43,230 nucleotides of DNA from JAXFQS01 sp034178815 (GCA_034178815.1 JAXFQS010000082.1:1-43230), one strand, 5' to 3'. Positions 23,583 through 31,522 are shown, counted from the first letter of the stretch. Made by a program: numbers and translations. The notes: generated by a model not told the origin, from the sequence alone.

Positions 23583-24788
23583 TTAGGCCTGGCCGATAGC
23601 GTTCAACAACGCCTGGAACCAATCGACCGAAGGATTGAAGGGCTTGCCGCCCTTGATACGCGAAAACTCGCAGGCGCGCAACTCATTGCCCTGATCCTCG
23701 TCTTCGCCAATCACCCCGCCAACCCCGGCAAGAGCACACTCGACAGCCTTGACGGCGCAACGGCGGATAAGTTCCTTGTCCTTGGCAATCGGCGCCGCCG
23801 CGCGGGAGTAGTAGCCGCTCTTCTGGATAAGCGTCTTCTCCGCGCCCAGCATCTCGGCAAACTGCTTGCCGAACCAAGCCCCAGGGTTGACCTTGTCGAG
23901 ACGCGCATGGCCGAAAGCATCGCGGGGAACCTCCTCGCCGCGAGCCTCCATCTCCTTGATGATGGTCTCAAGACCGGCCCCCTCGGAGATGAAGATGTTG
24001 ACGCAATCGTTTTTGTCCATCACCTGGCGCAGTCGGGCGGCCTCCTGGGCGATGTCAAAGTTCATCTCGGGGACATAGACGGCATGCACCTCCTCTCGGT
24101 CGCGGGTAAGGCCGAAGTCGGGGCAATACTTCTGCTGGTCGAGGAGTTTGCGGTAGGCGACCGCGGTGGCTGCGGTTAGCCAGCCGCAGTTGCGCCCCAT
24201 CACCTCGTGGATGATGAGCATGCGGGGGTTGCAGGTGTTCTCCTTGACCACATTGCGGAAGTACTTGGCGCCCTCCTCCGCAGCTGTCCAGGCACCGAGG
24301 GACTGAGCGATGGGATAGACATCGTTGTCAATGGTCTTGGGCAGTCCGACCACGGTCAGGTCGTAGTTGTTCTCCTTGAGGAAGGCGGCGAGGTCGGCGG
24401 CGGCTGTGTTGGTATCATCGCCGCCGATGGTGTGGAGGACATCAACGCCATCCTTGACGAGCTGGTCTGCGGCGACCTTCTGGGGATCCTGCCCCTCTTT
24501 GACGAGTCCGCGCTTGACGCAGTCCTTAACATTGGTCAACTTGACGCGGGAGTTTCCGATGGGGCTACCGCCATGCTCGGTAAAGACCAGCGCGTTCTTG
24601 CGGACTTCCGGGGTGACGGTCAGGTACTGCCCCTTGAGCAGGCCCATATAGCCGTTGACATAGCCGATAATCTCAATCGACGGATCGACACGGGTGTACT
24701 CGTCAATCAGATACCCGATAGTCGAACTCAAGCAAGGTGCAAGTCCGCCGGCGGTCAACAGTCCGACGCGTTTGATTTTCTTAGCCAT
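23583..24788 (-). CDS. Pyrophosphate-dependent 6-phosphofructokinase
   Basis: A 401-residue PfkA-superfamily enzyme converting fructose 6-phosphate and a phosphoryl donor to fructose 1,6-bisphosphate. The donor-site block reads TIGGDDTNTAA and the active site PKTIDNDV. The GGDDT Asp and the PKTIDND Lys mark pyrophosphate-dependent forms; ATP enzymes have Gly at the first and a Gly in PGTIDND. VMGRNCGWLTAATA and EGAG follow. The ATG at 24788 begins MAKKIKRVGLLTAGGLAPCL; an earlier start adds 16 residues that lack homology. A PPi enzyme would make this glycolytic step reversible. Confidence 0.9.
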   Translation of the reverse strand: MAKKIKRVGLLTAGGLAPCLSSTIGYLIDEYTRVDPSIEIIGYVNGYMGLLKGQYLTVTPEVRKNALVFTEHGGSPIGNSRVKLTNVKDCVKRGLVKEGQDPQKVAADQLVKDGVDVLHTIGGDDTNTAAADLAAFLKENNYDLTVVGLPKTIDNDVYPIAQSLGAWTAAEEGAKYFRNVVKENTCNPRMLIIHEVMGRNCGWLTAATAVAYRKLLDQQKYCPDFGLTRDREEVHAVYVPEMNFDIAQEAARLRQVMDKNDCVNIFISEGAGLETIIKEMEARGEEVPRDAFGHARLDKVNPGAWFGKQFAEMLGAEKTLIQKSGYYSRAAAPIAKDKELIRRCAVKAVECALAGVGGVIGEDEDQGNELRACEFSRIKGGKPFNPSVDWFQALLNAIGQA

Positions 24789-24976
24789 TCCAAATAGACT
24801 CCAGTTGTAGTGGTCAATCAGGCGCCATTCTCTCAAATTTCAACCGCCGAATCAAGCCTATTCCCCCTGCAACGCCTAGCAAGCCGCTCCGGATGCAAGA
24901 GGCGGGGCCCCATTTCGCTTGCACCTCATACCGAAACCATAACACGGTCGATTCCTACCCATTCGTCACCCCATTC
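24789..24976. other. Intergenic region upstream of the PFK gene
   Basis: A possible minus-strand promoter for the PFK gene (TTGATT, 17 bp, GAGAAT) is weak. CATTTCGCTTGCACC at 24911-24925 is an exact 15-bp copy of the tRNA promoter -35 region at 25147-25161. Nothing else is recognised. Confidence 0.35.
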
Positions 24977-25055
24977 CCTGCACACCACCACCCCCACATC
25001 CTGCCAACCCCCGACACCCCAAGCAACCAACCCCACCCGGCACATCCTGCCAACC
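24977..25055. repeat. 23-bp-phased intergenic repeat, cluster 5 (4 units)
   Basis: Cores at 24977 (CCTGCACACC), 25000 (CCTGCCAACC), 25023 (GCAACCAACC) and 25046 (CCTGCCAACC) are 23 bp apart. CACATCCTGCCAACC occurs twice at 46 bp (two steps). The cluster lies between the PFK gene and the tRNA promoter. Confidence 0.8.
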
Positions 25056-25154
25056 AATCCAGCAACCCCTTGATTGACAGAAGGATAGTATGGCGCAAAG
25101 ACCTTGCCTTTCCCCCTTCCCGAAAAGATTCTTCGCCCGAACGCAACATTTCGC

Positions 25155-25183
25155 TTGCACCAAACCACCTCATTTGCTATGCT
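25155..25183 (+). promoter_or_regulatory. Promoter of the tRNA cluster
   Basis: TTGCAC (25155-25160), an exact 17-bp spacer and TATGCT (25178-25183) end 13 bp before the first tRNA. The C/T/G-rich stretch after the -10 box resembles the discriminators of stable-RNA promoters. Confidence 0.8.
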
Positions 25184-25196
25184 CTGTCCCTGTTGC

Positions 25197-25272
25197 GCGG
25201 CTGTAGTTCAATGGATAGAGCACTTGACTACGGATCAAGATGTTGCAGGTTCAAGTCCTGCCAGCCGCGCCA
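25197..25272 (+). tRNA. tRNA-Arg(ACG)
   Basis: A complete 76-nt cloverleaf with acceptor GCGGCTG/CAGCCGC, T-loop TTCAAGT and anticodon loop CTACGGA, anticodon ACG. CCA is encoded. In bacteria A34 of this tRNA is usually deaminated to inosine. Confidence 0.96.
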
Positions 25273-25285
25273 TAATTCCCTTTAT

Positions 25286-25362
25286 TGCGGGGTGGAGCAG
25301 TCTGGTAGCTCGTCAGGCTCATAACCTGAAGGCCGTTGGTTCAAATCCAGCCCCCGCTACCA
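25286..25362 (+). tRNA. Initiator tRNA-fMet(CAT)
   Basis: A 77-nt tRNA with anticodon loop CTCATAA. The acceptor arms TGCGGGG/CCCCGCT leave positions 1 and 72 unpaired (T and T), a hallmark of initiators. The anticodon stem reads TCAGG/CCTGA, so the usual run of three G:C pairs is A:T, G:C, G:C. CCA is encoded. Confidence 0.95.
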
Positions 25363-25375
25363 TTTGTCCGGGCAG

Positions 25376-25460
25376 GCACCCGTGGTGGAATTGGCAGACA
25401 CGTAAGATTCAGGTTCTTATGCTGAGAGGCGTGGGGGTTCAAATCCCTCCGGGTGCACCA
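25376..25460 (+). tRNA. tRNA-Leu(CAG)
   Basis: An 85-nt class II tRNA with a long variable arm. The acceptor is GCACCCG/CGGGTGC, and the anticodon stem-loop TAAGA-TTCAGGT-TCTTA gives anticodon CAG. CCA is encoded. Confidence 0.95.
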
Positions 25461-25483
25461 ACCACTGACCGGAACGGCTTTAT

Positions 25484-25559
25484 GCCCCCTTCGTCTATCG
25501 GTTCAGGACACCAGATTCTCATTCTGGGAAGAGGAGTTCGACTCTCCTAGGGGGTGCCA
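25484..25559 (+). tRNA. tRNA-Glu(CTC)
   Basis: A 76-nt tRNA with stem CCAGA/TCTGG around loop TTCTCAT, anticodon CTC, reading GAG. The acceptor GCCCCCT/AGGGGGT contains a G1:T72 wobble. CCA is encoded. A TTC-anticodon tRNA-Glu is expected elsewhere for GAA codons. Confidence 0.94.
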
Positions 25560-25567
25560 CTCTACGA

Positions 25568-25597
25568 GCCTCAAACAGACCGTTTGAGGCTTTTTTT
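25568..25597 (+). terminator. Intrinsic terminator of the tRNA operon
   Basis: GCCTCAAAC (25568-25576) pairs with GTTTGAGGC (25582-25590) across a 5-nt loop and is followed by seven T residues, a textbook Rho-independent terminator. Confidence 0.95.
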
Positions 25598-25617
25598 GTT
25601 GCCCGAGACAGCCGAAT

Positions 25618-26529
25618 ATGCCAACCTCCACCAGTTGCTCCTACCAAACCCGCTGGCCCGAACTGGTCTCGCCCTACTACCGTAGCCTTGCCACCAGCGC
25701 CCCTGGCGACCCCATAGCCGCGCAGTTCGCCTATAACCCTGAAGAAGACCATTTCGACCCCACCTGCCAGGGCGATCCCTTCGGCGAATGCACCCGCGCG
25801 GCCTTCTTCCCCGGGGTCAAAAGGCGCTTTCCCGACCGGGTCTTGATTATGGTCAGTCACGCCTGCGCGGTGCATTGCCGCCACTGCACGCGGAAGAACC
25901 TTTTGGGAGTGGAGAATCCCGTCTGCACCGACCTTTCAGGGGCGCTCAAGCGTATCAAAGAGTGCCCGGAAATACGCGAAATCCTCCTTTCCGGCGGGGA
26001 TCCGTTGATGCTGGAACCGGGGCGAATCGTGCCTATCGTGGAGGCGTGCGCGGCGCTTGAACAGGTCGATGCGGTGCGTATCGGGACGCGTGTTCCGGTG
26101 GTGGATCCAGACCGGATTGTGCCCCATCTGGCGGCGGCGCTGGGGCAAAGCAAAAAGGTCTGGGTCAATACACAGTTCAACCATCCGAAGGAAATCACTC
26201 CGGCGGCGGCGCGGGCGTGCGGGAGGCTGGTTGATGCGGGGATTCCGGTCTCGAACCAGAGCGTTTTGCTACGGGGAATCAACGATTCGGTGGAGACGAT
26301 GGTGGCGCTCTGCGCGGGGCTTCAGCGGATACGGGTTCGGCCGTATTATGTCTTCCAATGCGACCCGGTGCAAGGTACCGCTCACTTCCGGGTGGAGGCG
26401 GCAAGGGCGCGGGAGATTGCCCGAGAGGTGACGCGGAGGCTGGGCGGGCTGGCGGTGCCGAGGTTCGTGATTGACCGTCCGGGGGAGGCGTGCAAGACGC
26501 CGTTGCGGATGGGTATCGAGGCGGATTGA
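25618..26529 (+). CDS. Lysine 2,3-aminomutase family radical SAM protein, EpmB-like
   Basis: A 303-residue radical SAM/PLP enzyme. The cluster motif is C83-x3-C87-x2-C90 (HACAVHCRHCTRKN), followed by ILLSGGDPL, a GTRVPVV strand, QFNHPKE, NQSVLLRGINDS and YYVFQCDPVQGTAHFR. The PLP lysine is K293 in DRPGEACKTPL, ten residues before the end. That early end and the length fit EpmB, which makes (R)-beta-lysine for EF-P, better than the 400-plus-residue catabolic KamA. No kamD/E or epmA lies nearby. It begins 20 bp after the tRNA terminator without a clear Shine-Dalgarno or promoter, and murI starts 3 bp after its stop. Confidence 0.85.
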   Translation: MPTSTSCSYQTRWPELVSPYYRSLATSAPGDPIAAQFAYNPEEDHFDPTCQGDPFGECTRAAFFPGVKRRFPDRVLIMVSHACAVHCRHCTRKNLLGVENPVCTDLSGALKRIKECPEIREILLSGGDPLMLEPGRIVPIVEACAALEQVDAVRIGTRVPVVDPDRIVPHLAAALGQSKKVWVNTQFNHPKEITPAAARACGRLVDAGIPVSNQSVLLRGINDSVETMVALCAGLQRIRVRPYYVFQCDPVQGTAHFRVEAARAREIAREVTRRLGGLAVPRFVIDRPGEACKTPLRMGIEAD

Positions 26530-26532
26530 GCG

Positions 26533-27297
26533 ATGCAGGGGTGGCTCTCGATTCCTTTCCTGCCGATGGCGGCGTTCCGGCCGATGCCGGGGGCGATTGG
26601 GCTGTTTGATTCGGGGCGCGGGGGGCTTTCCGTTGCGCACGCGATTCGCCAGGCATTGCCGTCGGCGGATTTGCTCTATGTGGCGGACGAGGCGTTCGCG
26701 CCCTACGGCAACCGGAGCGAAGGGGAGATTCTCGATCGTGCCCGCCATCTGGCGCGGCTCCTGCAAAGGGCTGGGGCGGCGATGCTGGTCGTGGCGTGCA
26801 ATACGGCTACGGCAGTGGCGGTCGACGCGCTCAGGCGGGAGTTTGCCGTCCCGATTGTCGGGGTCGAGCCTGCGGTCAAGCCGGCCGTCGAACTGACGCG
26901 TTCGAAGACCATCGCGGTGCTCGCAACCGCCCGCACCCTGCACTGCAACCGCTTCAAGAGCCTGCTGGCGCGCTTCGCGCGTGAGACAAAGGTGCTTACC
27001 TCCGACTGTCCGGGGTGGGTATCTCTGGTGGAAGCAGGTTGCCACCTCTCGCCCGAAAACCTTGATACCTTGCGGCGCGTGACCTGCCCACTAATCGAAC
27101 AGAACGCCGATGTGCTCGTGCTCGGTTGCACCCACTACCCCTTCCTCATCCCCCTGCTCCGCCCCCTGCTCCCCGAAGGCGTCCACCTGCTCAACCCGGC
27201 CCCGGCAATCGCCCGACAAGTCCGTACCCTCGCCCGGCAGTTCGCCCTTCCCCTGAGCCGCGGCGCCACCCTCCGCTGCTACGCCACAAACCAATGA
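26533..27297 (+). CDS. murI: Glutamate racemase
   Basis: MurI interconverts L- and D-glutamate to supply D-Glu for peptidoglycan. The 254-residue protein has GLFDSGRGGLSV with the general acid/base Asp, the YVADEAFAPYGNRS block, the first catalytic Cys in VVACNTATA and the second in VLGCTHYPFL. Internal ATGs at 26566 and 26584 are alternative starts; the last gives the typical N-terminus MPGAIGLFDSG. The coding segment 26991-27092, corresponding to VSLVEAG and its flanks, carries five units of the 23-bp-phased repeat otherwise seen between genes. The stop overlaps the uvrB start as ATGA. Confidence 0.93.
   Translation: MQGWLSIPFLPMAAFRPMPGAIGLFDSGRGGLSVAHAIRQALPSADLLYVADEAFAPYGNRSEGEILDRARHLARLLQRAGAAMLVVACNTATAVAVDALRREFAVPIVGVEPAVKPAVELTRSKTIAVLATARTLHCNRFKSLLARFARETKVLTSDCPGWVSLVEAGCHLSPENLDTLRRVTCPLIEQNADVLVLGCTHYPFLIPLLRPLLPEGVHLLNPAPAIARQVRTLARQFALPLSRGATLRCYATNQ
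26991..27092. repeat. 23-bp-phased repeat, cluster 6, inside murI (5 units)
   Basis: Cores start at 26991 (GGTGCTTACC), 27014 (GGTGGGTATC), 27037 (GGTTGCCACC), 27060 (CCTTGATACC) and 27083 (CCTGCCCACT). The step is exactly 23 bp although 23 is not a codon multiple, so successive units are read in different frames. The murI frame stays open throughout. Confidence 0.75.
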
Positions 27298-29327
27298 AAC
27301 CCTTCATTCTCCACTCGGACTACCCCCTCGCAGGCGACCAGCCCCAGGCCGTCGAGACACTCGCCAACGCCATCGCCCAGGGCAACGAACGCCTCGTCCT
27401 CCAAGGTGTCACCGGCTCCGGCAAGACCTTTACCATGGCCAACCTCATCGCCAAGGTCGCCAAGCCAACCCTCGTACTCTCCCACAACAAAACCCTAGCC
27501 GCCCAACTCTACACAGAACTCAAAAACTTCTTCCCCGAAAACGCCGTCGAATTCTTCATCAGCTACTACGACTACTACCAGCCCGAAGCCTACATTCCAC
27601 AGACCGACACCTATATCGAAAAAGACGCGGCAGTCAACGAAGCCATCGACCGCTTTCGCCTCGGCGCCACCAACTCCCTCATCGCCCGCAGAGATGTCAT
27701 CGTCGTATCCTCCGTCTCCTGCATATACGGCCTCGGCTCCCCCGAAAACTACCGCCAAATGGTCATCGAACTCCAGCCCGGCCTCAATCTACCACGCCAA
27801 CAACTCATCGACGAACTCATCGCCGTCCAGTATCGGCGCAACGACTTCGAGACCACACCTGGCAACTTCAGAGTCCGCGGCGATACCATCGACATCTTCC
27901 CCTCCTGCTCGACCGACGGCATCCGCGTCGACTACTTTGGAGACCAAATCGACACCGTCCGCCCCCTCGACCCCATCGCAGGGAAGACCGGCGCCCCTCT
28001 CAAGTATGCCATGATTTCCCCAGCCAAGCACTTCGTCATGCCGCAGGAAGCCATGAAACTCGCCGTCGGGCGCATACGACAAGAACTCCAGGAAAGGCTC
28101 CGGGAACTCGAAAGCCTAAACAAGCTGGTCGAAGCACAGCGCCTTCAACAGCGGACGGAGTACGACCTCGAAATGCTTCAAGAGATGGGCTACTGCAACG
28201 GCATCGAGAACTATTCGAGGCACCTCTCGGGTAGGCAGGCGGGGGAGCCGCCGGATTGTCTCTTAGACTATTTTCCCAAGGATTTCCTGACCATCATTGA
28301 CGAGTCGCATGTGACCATTCCGCAACTCAGGGCGATGTACAATGGTGACCAAGGGCGGAAGCAGTCGCTTATCGACTATGGGTTCCGGCTGCCGTCTGCG
28401 AAGGACAATCGTCCCTTGGCATTTGGTGAGTTCATGGATCGACTTGGTCCGGTGTTGTTCGTATCAGCGACGCCTGGGCCTTTCGAGGCACAGCAGGCGG
28501 AGGTTTCGGCGGAGCAGGTGATCCGTCCGACTGGTCTTTTGGATCCGCCTGTTGAGGTACGGCCTTTGGCGGGGCAAATCGACGATTTGATCGAGGAGGT
28601 GCGGCGGACGGCGGAGGCTGGAGACCGTGCTTTGGCGACGACTCTGACGAAGCGTTCGGCGGAAGACTTGTCGCGTTATCTGGCCGAGTTGGGGATACGG
28701 ACGGAGTATTTGCATTCCGGGGTGGATGCGCTGACGCGTGTTCAAACGCTGGCGAAGTTGCGCAAGGGGGAGTTCGATTGTCTGGTTGGGGTGAACCTGC
28801 TTCGCGAGGGGCTAGACCTTCCGGAGGTGGCTTTGGTGGCGATTCTGGATGCGGACAAGGAGGGGTTTCTGCGTTCGACGACTTCGCTGATTCAGACGGC
28901 TGGACGGACGGCGCGGCATCTCAATGGCCGGGTGATTCTCTACGCCGACCATCTGACGGGGGCGATGCAGGAGATGATTCGCATCACGGCCGACCGGCGG
29001 CGCCGCCAGGAGCAGTACAACCGCGAGCATGGTATCACCCCGACGAGCGTCAAGCGGGCAATCCGGGAGGAGTCGCTCAAGACCGACGAGGTCAAACACC
29101 AAGCCGCCGCCCTCGTCGCCGAGCGGCACGAATCCTACGACATCGCGACCGCCATCGACCAACTTCGCCAGGAGATGCTGGAGGCCGCCGACGCTCTGGA
29201 ATTCGAGCGCGCCGCGGCGTTGCGCGACGAAATCCGATTCCTCCAAAAGGAGTCCACTCCCGTCACAGCCCCCGACCCTTCCACCCCTCCCCAGGTCAAG
29301 CGCACCCGCAAACGCCCCCGTCGCTGA
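27294..29327 (+). CDS. uvrB: UvrABC excinuclease subunit B
   Basis: UvrB is the damage-verifying helicase-like subunit of nucleotide excision repair. The 677-residue protein has Walker A GVTGSGKTFT near residue 40, LSHNKTLAAQLY, the beta-hairpin region YYDYYQPEAYIPQTDTYIEK, the DESHVTIPQ motif II, SATPGPFE, GLDLPEVALVAILDADKEGFLRS, QTAGRTARH and a C-terminal UVR motif (IDQLRQEMLEAADALEFERAAALRDEI). A longer reading to 27126 lies over murI and is rejected. The ATG overlaps the murI stop. Confidence 0.97.
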   Translation: MKPFILHSDYPLAGDQPQAVETLANAIAQGNERLVLQGVTGSGKTFTMANLIAKVAKPTLVLSHNKTLAAQLYTELKNFFPENAVEFFISYYDYYQPEAYIPQTDTYIEKDAAVNEAIDRFRLGATNSLIARRDVIVVSSVSCIYGLGSPENYRQMVIELQPGLNLPRQQLIDELIAVQYRRNDFETTPGNFRVRGDTIDIFPSCSTDGIRVDYFGDQIDTVRPLDPIAGKTGAPLKYAMISPAKHFVMPQEAMKLAVGRIRQELQERLRELESLNKLVEAQRLQQRTEYDLEMLQEMGYCNGIENYSRHLSGRQAGEPPDCLLDYFPKDFLTIIDESHVTIPQLRAMYNGDQGRKQSLIDYGFRLPSAKDNRPLAFGEFMDRLGPVLFVSATPGPFEAQQAEVSAEQVIRPTGLLDPPVEVRPLAGQIDDLIEEVRRTAEAGDRALATTLTKRSAEDLSRYLAELGIRTEYLHSGVDALTRVQTLAKLRKGEFDCLVGVNLLREGLDLPEVALVAILDADKEGFLRSTTSLIQTAGRTARHLNGRVILYADHLTGAMQEMIRITADRRRRQEQYNREHGITPTSVKRAIREESLKTDEVKHQAAALVAERHESYDIATAIDQLRQEMLEAADALEFERAAALRDEIRFLQKESTPVTAPDPSTPPQVKRTRKRPRR

Positions 29328-29350
29328 CCCGCCCGCCGACGCCCCTGAAA

Positions 29351-29452
29351 GGTTGCCACATCCCGGCCCCGAAGGTAGCCGCGAAAGCCTCCCATTCCTG
29401 CCAACCCGCCGCCCCCGATCCTGCGCACGAACCGCCCCCCTCCGCGGCAACT
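29351..29452. repeat. 23-bp-phased intergenic repeat, cluster 7 (5 units)
   Basis: Cores at 29351 (GGTTGCCACA), 29374 (GGTAGCCGCG), 29397 (CCTGCCAACC), 29420 (CCTGCGCACG) and 29443 (CGCGGCAACT) are all 23 bp apart. The cluster starts 23 bp after the uvrB stop. Confidence 0.8.
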
Positions 29453-29456
29453 AAAC

Positions 29457-29494
29457 GGCGCCGCCCGGACGAATTGCTCCGTCCAAGCGGCGCC
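29457..29494. terminator. Nested hairpin between convergent uvrB and the SGNH gene
   Basis: An outer 8-bp stem GGCGCCGC/GCGGCGCC (29457-29464, 29487-29494) encloses an inner GGACG/CGTCC stem. The T run is poor, but the location between two converging genes and the high stability suggest a shared terminator. Confidence 0.55.
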
Positions 29495-29524
29495 AAAGCC
29501 GGAAACTCCGAGAAGGGCGGCAGG

Positions 29525-30235
29525 CTACTTCACCTGCTCCAGCAACCACGGCTTGACCGCAGCCGCCCAAATCTCATACCCCTTCGCCTCCGGATGAAGC
29601 AAGTCGCGCGCCATCTCCTTCGACAGCGTCGAACCATCCGCCTCCAGCAGTTTCGCATTGATGTTCATCCAGACAACCTGCTTTCCGTCGCACAGCGTCG
29701 GCAGAATCGCATTGATTTTCTCATTGCGGACACGCAACCCATCGGACGCCGAAGCCCCCCGCGGAAAGATAGCCAGCAACAGCACCTTCGCTTGAGGGCA
29801 ACGATCCTTGAGCACCTTCAAAATAGCCCGCACACCCGCAACCGTATCCTCCGTCGACTCCGCCGATTCCGGCCGCCAACCCGTATTGTTCGTCCCAATC
29901 ATCAGCATGATTGCCTTCGTCCCCATCGTATCCCAAGGCAGATGCTCCGCCATCCAAATCGTCTGCTCCGTGCGATCCCCACTGTTCGCCGCATTGAGAA
30001 TCGAGAGCCCCTTGAACTCCCGGTCGAAGACCCCCTTCCCCTTGCTCTCCCAGAAGTGCGTAATCGAATCACCCAGAAAGACAATCGGCCACTCCTGCTG
30101 CTTGGCCAAGGCAATCTTTCCCTCCACCCGAGGCTTCCACCAGCCCCACTGGTACCAAGGCGCCGCCTTGTCCGAAACCCTTCCCCACGCCAGCCCCGTA
30201 CCCAGTAGCAACACCAGTAGCAACGACTTTTTCAT
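29525..30235 (-). CDS. Secreted SGNH/GDSL-family esterase
   Basis: A 236-residue exported hydrolase with a signal peptide (MKKSLLLVLLLGTGLAWG). The four SGNH blocks are present: FLGDSITHFW (nucleophile Ser), NSGDRTEQ (Gly), IGTNNTGW (Asn) and DLLHPEAKGY (Asp and His). The WYQWGWWKPRVEGKIALAKQ region is typical of the PAF-acetylhydrolase-like group common in PVC polysaccharide users. It may remove acetyl groups from glycans, which is inferred. GGAGG eight bases before the ATG at 30235 decides the start. It lies 15 bp after prmA. Confidence 0.88.
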   Translation of the reverse strand: MKKSLLLVLLLGTGLAWGRVSDKAAPWYQWGWWKPRVEGKIALAKQQEWPIVFLGDSITHFWESKGKGVFDREFKGLSILNAANSGDRTEQTIWMAEHLPWDTMGTKAIMLMIGTNNTGWRPESAESTEDTVAGVRAILKVLKDRCPQAKVLLLAIFPRGASASDGLRVRNEKINAILPTLCDGKQVVWMNINAKLLEADGSTLSKEMARDLLHPEAKGYEIWAAAVKPWLLEQVK

Positions 30236-30250
30236 CTCTATTTCCTCCAA

Positions 30251-31156
30251 TCAGGAGCCCCAGCGCGTCAGAACCGCACTCCGCCACTCGGCGATGCGAA
30301 TGCTCCGGACCTCCTCAAATCCCAAAGCCCGATAGGTCTCCAGCACCCAAGGGTACTGCGACTCAAGAATCCCCGAGACAATCAGCCACCCCGTACAGGC
30401 ATCGGCTATCGGCCGCGCGAAGTTGACCAGCACAGGAGCCAGGATATTGGCCAGCACCACCCGACCCCGCCCCTTGAAGTGACCCACGCCCGCGGCCGAA
30501 AAGGAAATCTCAACCCCATTGGCGGCCGCATTCTCCCGGGCAACCCCCACCGCATCCGGATCCAAGTCAAACCCCGCGACCGAATCAAACCCCAGCAGCC
30601 GCGCCCCGATTGACAAGATGCCCGACCCGCAACCCATATCCAGCACCTGCCACAGATCCCCCTCGACCGGCCCATGCAACTCCGGATGCTCCCGCTCCAG
30701 CCAATCCAGCAACGCCAGACAGCCCCGCGTCGATCCATGCTGCCCCGTACCGAAACACATCCCCGGATCCATCCGCACCACCAACTGCCCCGGCTTCGCG
30801 TCAAAACGCTCCCAAGTCGGGCAAACCACAAAGCGATCCGAAACCACCTCCGCGTGGAAATAAGCCTTCCAACACTCCTGCCAATCCTCGCGCGGCAACT
30901 CCCGCACAACAGGCTCCAACGCCAGCCCCAACAGCCGCCCCGCCCCCTTCAACCCCTCAATCACCACCCCCTCGTCAAGCCCAGGCGGCAGAAACACATC
31001 CACCCGACTCCGCTTCGACACCGCATCGAAAAAACAGGTCGGAGACCACTCCGCGCCCCCCGCCAACTCCAACAGCAAATTCGCCTCCTCGTTTCCCACC
31101 GGACACGACACCACCCGTACCACCTCCCGCAAACAACCCTCGTCAGACTGAGCCAT
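30251..31156 (-). CDS. prmA: Ribosomal protein L11 methyltransferase
   Basis: PrmA trimethylates bL11 using S-adenosylmethionine. The 301-residue protein has an N-terminal substrate-recognition domain, then the family block DPGMCFGTGQHGSTRGCL (DPGxAFGTGxH in most members), motif I VLDMGCGSGILSIGA, DLDPDAVGVARENAAANG and LANILAPVL (NI.A..L motif IV). The departures from consensus (Cys and Gln in the GTG block) are mild. Two adjacent ATGs (31159 and 31156) are possible. The SGNH gene follows closely. Confidence 0.85.
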   Translation of the reverse strand: MAQSDEGCLREVVRVVSCPVGNEEANLLLELAGGAEWSPTCFFDAVSKRSRVDVFLPPGLDEGVVIEGLKGAGRLLGLALEPVVRELPREDWQECWKAYFHAEVVSDRFVVCPTWERFDAKPGQLVVRMDPGMCFGTGQHGSTRGCLALLDWLEREHPELHGPVEGDLWQVLDMGCGSGILSIGARLLGFDSVAGFDLDPDAVGVARENAAANGVEISFSAAGVGHFKGRGRVVLANILAPVLVNFARPIADACTGWLIVSGILESQYPWVLETYRALGFEEVRSIRIAEWRSAVLTRWGS

Positions 31157-31159
31157 CAT

Positions 31160-31238
31160 CCTACCTACCAAACATCCCCATCGATTGCCACCCCCGACAC
31201 CCCATCGAGCCTACCTCCAAGCCCCTATCCTAGGCACC
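31160..31238. repeat. 23-bp-phased intergenic repeat, cluster 8 (4 units)
   Basis: Cores at 31160 (CCTACCTACC), 31183 (GATTGCCACC), 31206 (CGAGCCTACC) and 31229 (CCTAGGCACC), each 23 bp apart, begin directly at the prmA start. The string CCCCCGACACCCCA here recurs in cluster 5. Confidence 0.8.
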
Positions 31239-31302
31239 CGCAGGCCGCAACAAAACAAAAAAAGCCCCCCACCACTCCATACCGCGCGGCACAGATGGTA
31301 CG

Positions 31303-31335
31303 CCCCATCCGCACCACACGGCACACAGGATGGGG
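31303..31335 (-). terminator. Hairpin after the small lipoprotein gene
   Basis: CCCCATCC (31303-31310) and GGATGGGG (31328-31335) form a perfect 8-bp stem two bases past the lipoprotein stop. No T run follows, so termination is uncertain. Confidence 0.4.
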
Positions 31336-31336
31336 A

Positions 31337-31522
31337 TCAATAAGTTCCCGAATTGATGCCCCCGCCCGACAAACCAGGCATCGGCATCGACCCCTCCCAA
31401 CTGGACGGAGTCGACCAAGGCATATCCGTATGCTGATCGGGATTGTCAGCCATGCAGCCGCCCAACCCCAAACCGAGCAGAACAGCCAGCAACCACACCA
31501 AGTGCTTAGTAGAAAATGACAT
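31337..31522 (-). CDS. Small lipoprotein of unknown function
   Basis: A 61-residue protein with a lipoprotein signal (MSFSTKHLVWLLAVLLGLGLGGC) whose lipobox LGGC predicts lipidation at Cys23. The mature part is short, Ser/Pro/Met-rich and lacks a domain (DMPWSTPSSWEGSMPMPGLSGGG). It overlaps the end of the coiled-coil gene by 17 bp, with GGAAG ahead of its ATG, so the two are coupled and may work together at the envelope. Confidence 0.7.
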   Translation of the reverse strand: MSFSTKHLVWLLAVLLGLGLGGCMADNPDQHTDMPWSTPSSWEGSMPMPGLSGGGINSGTY

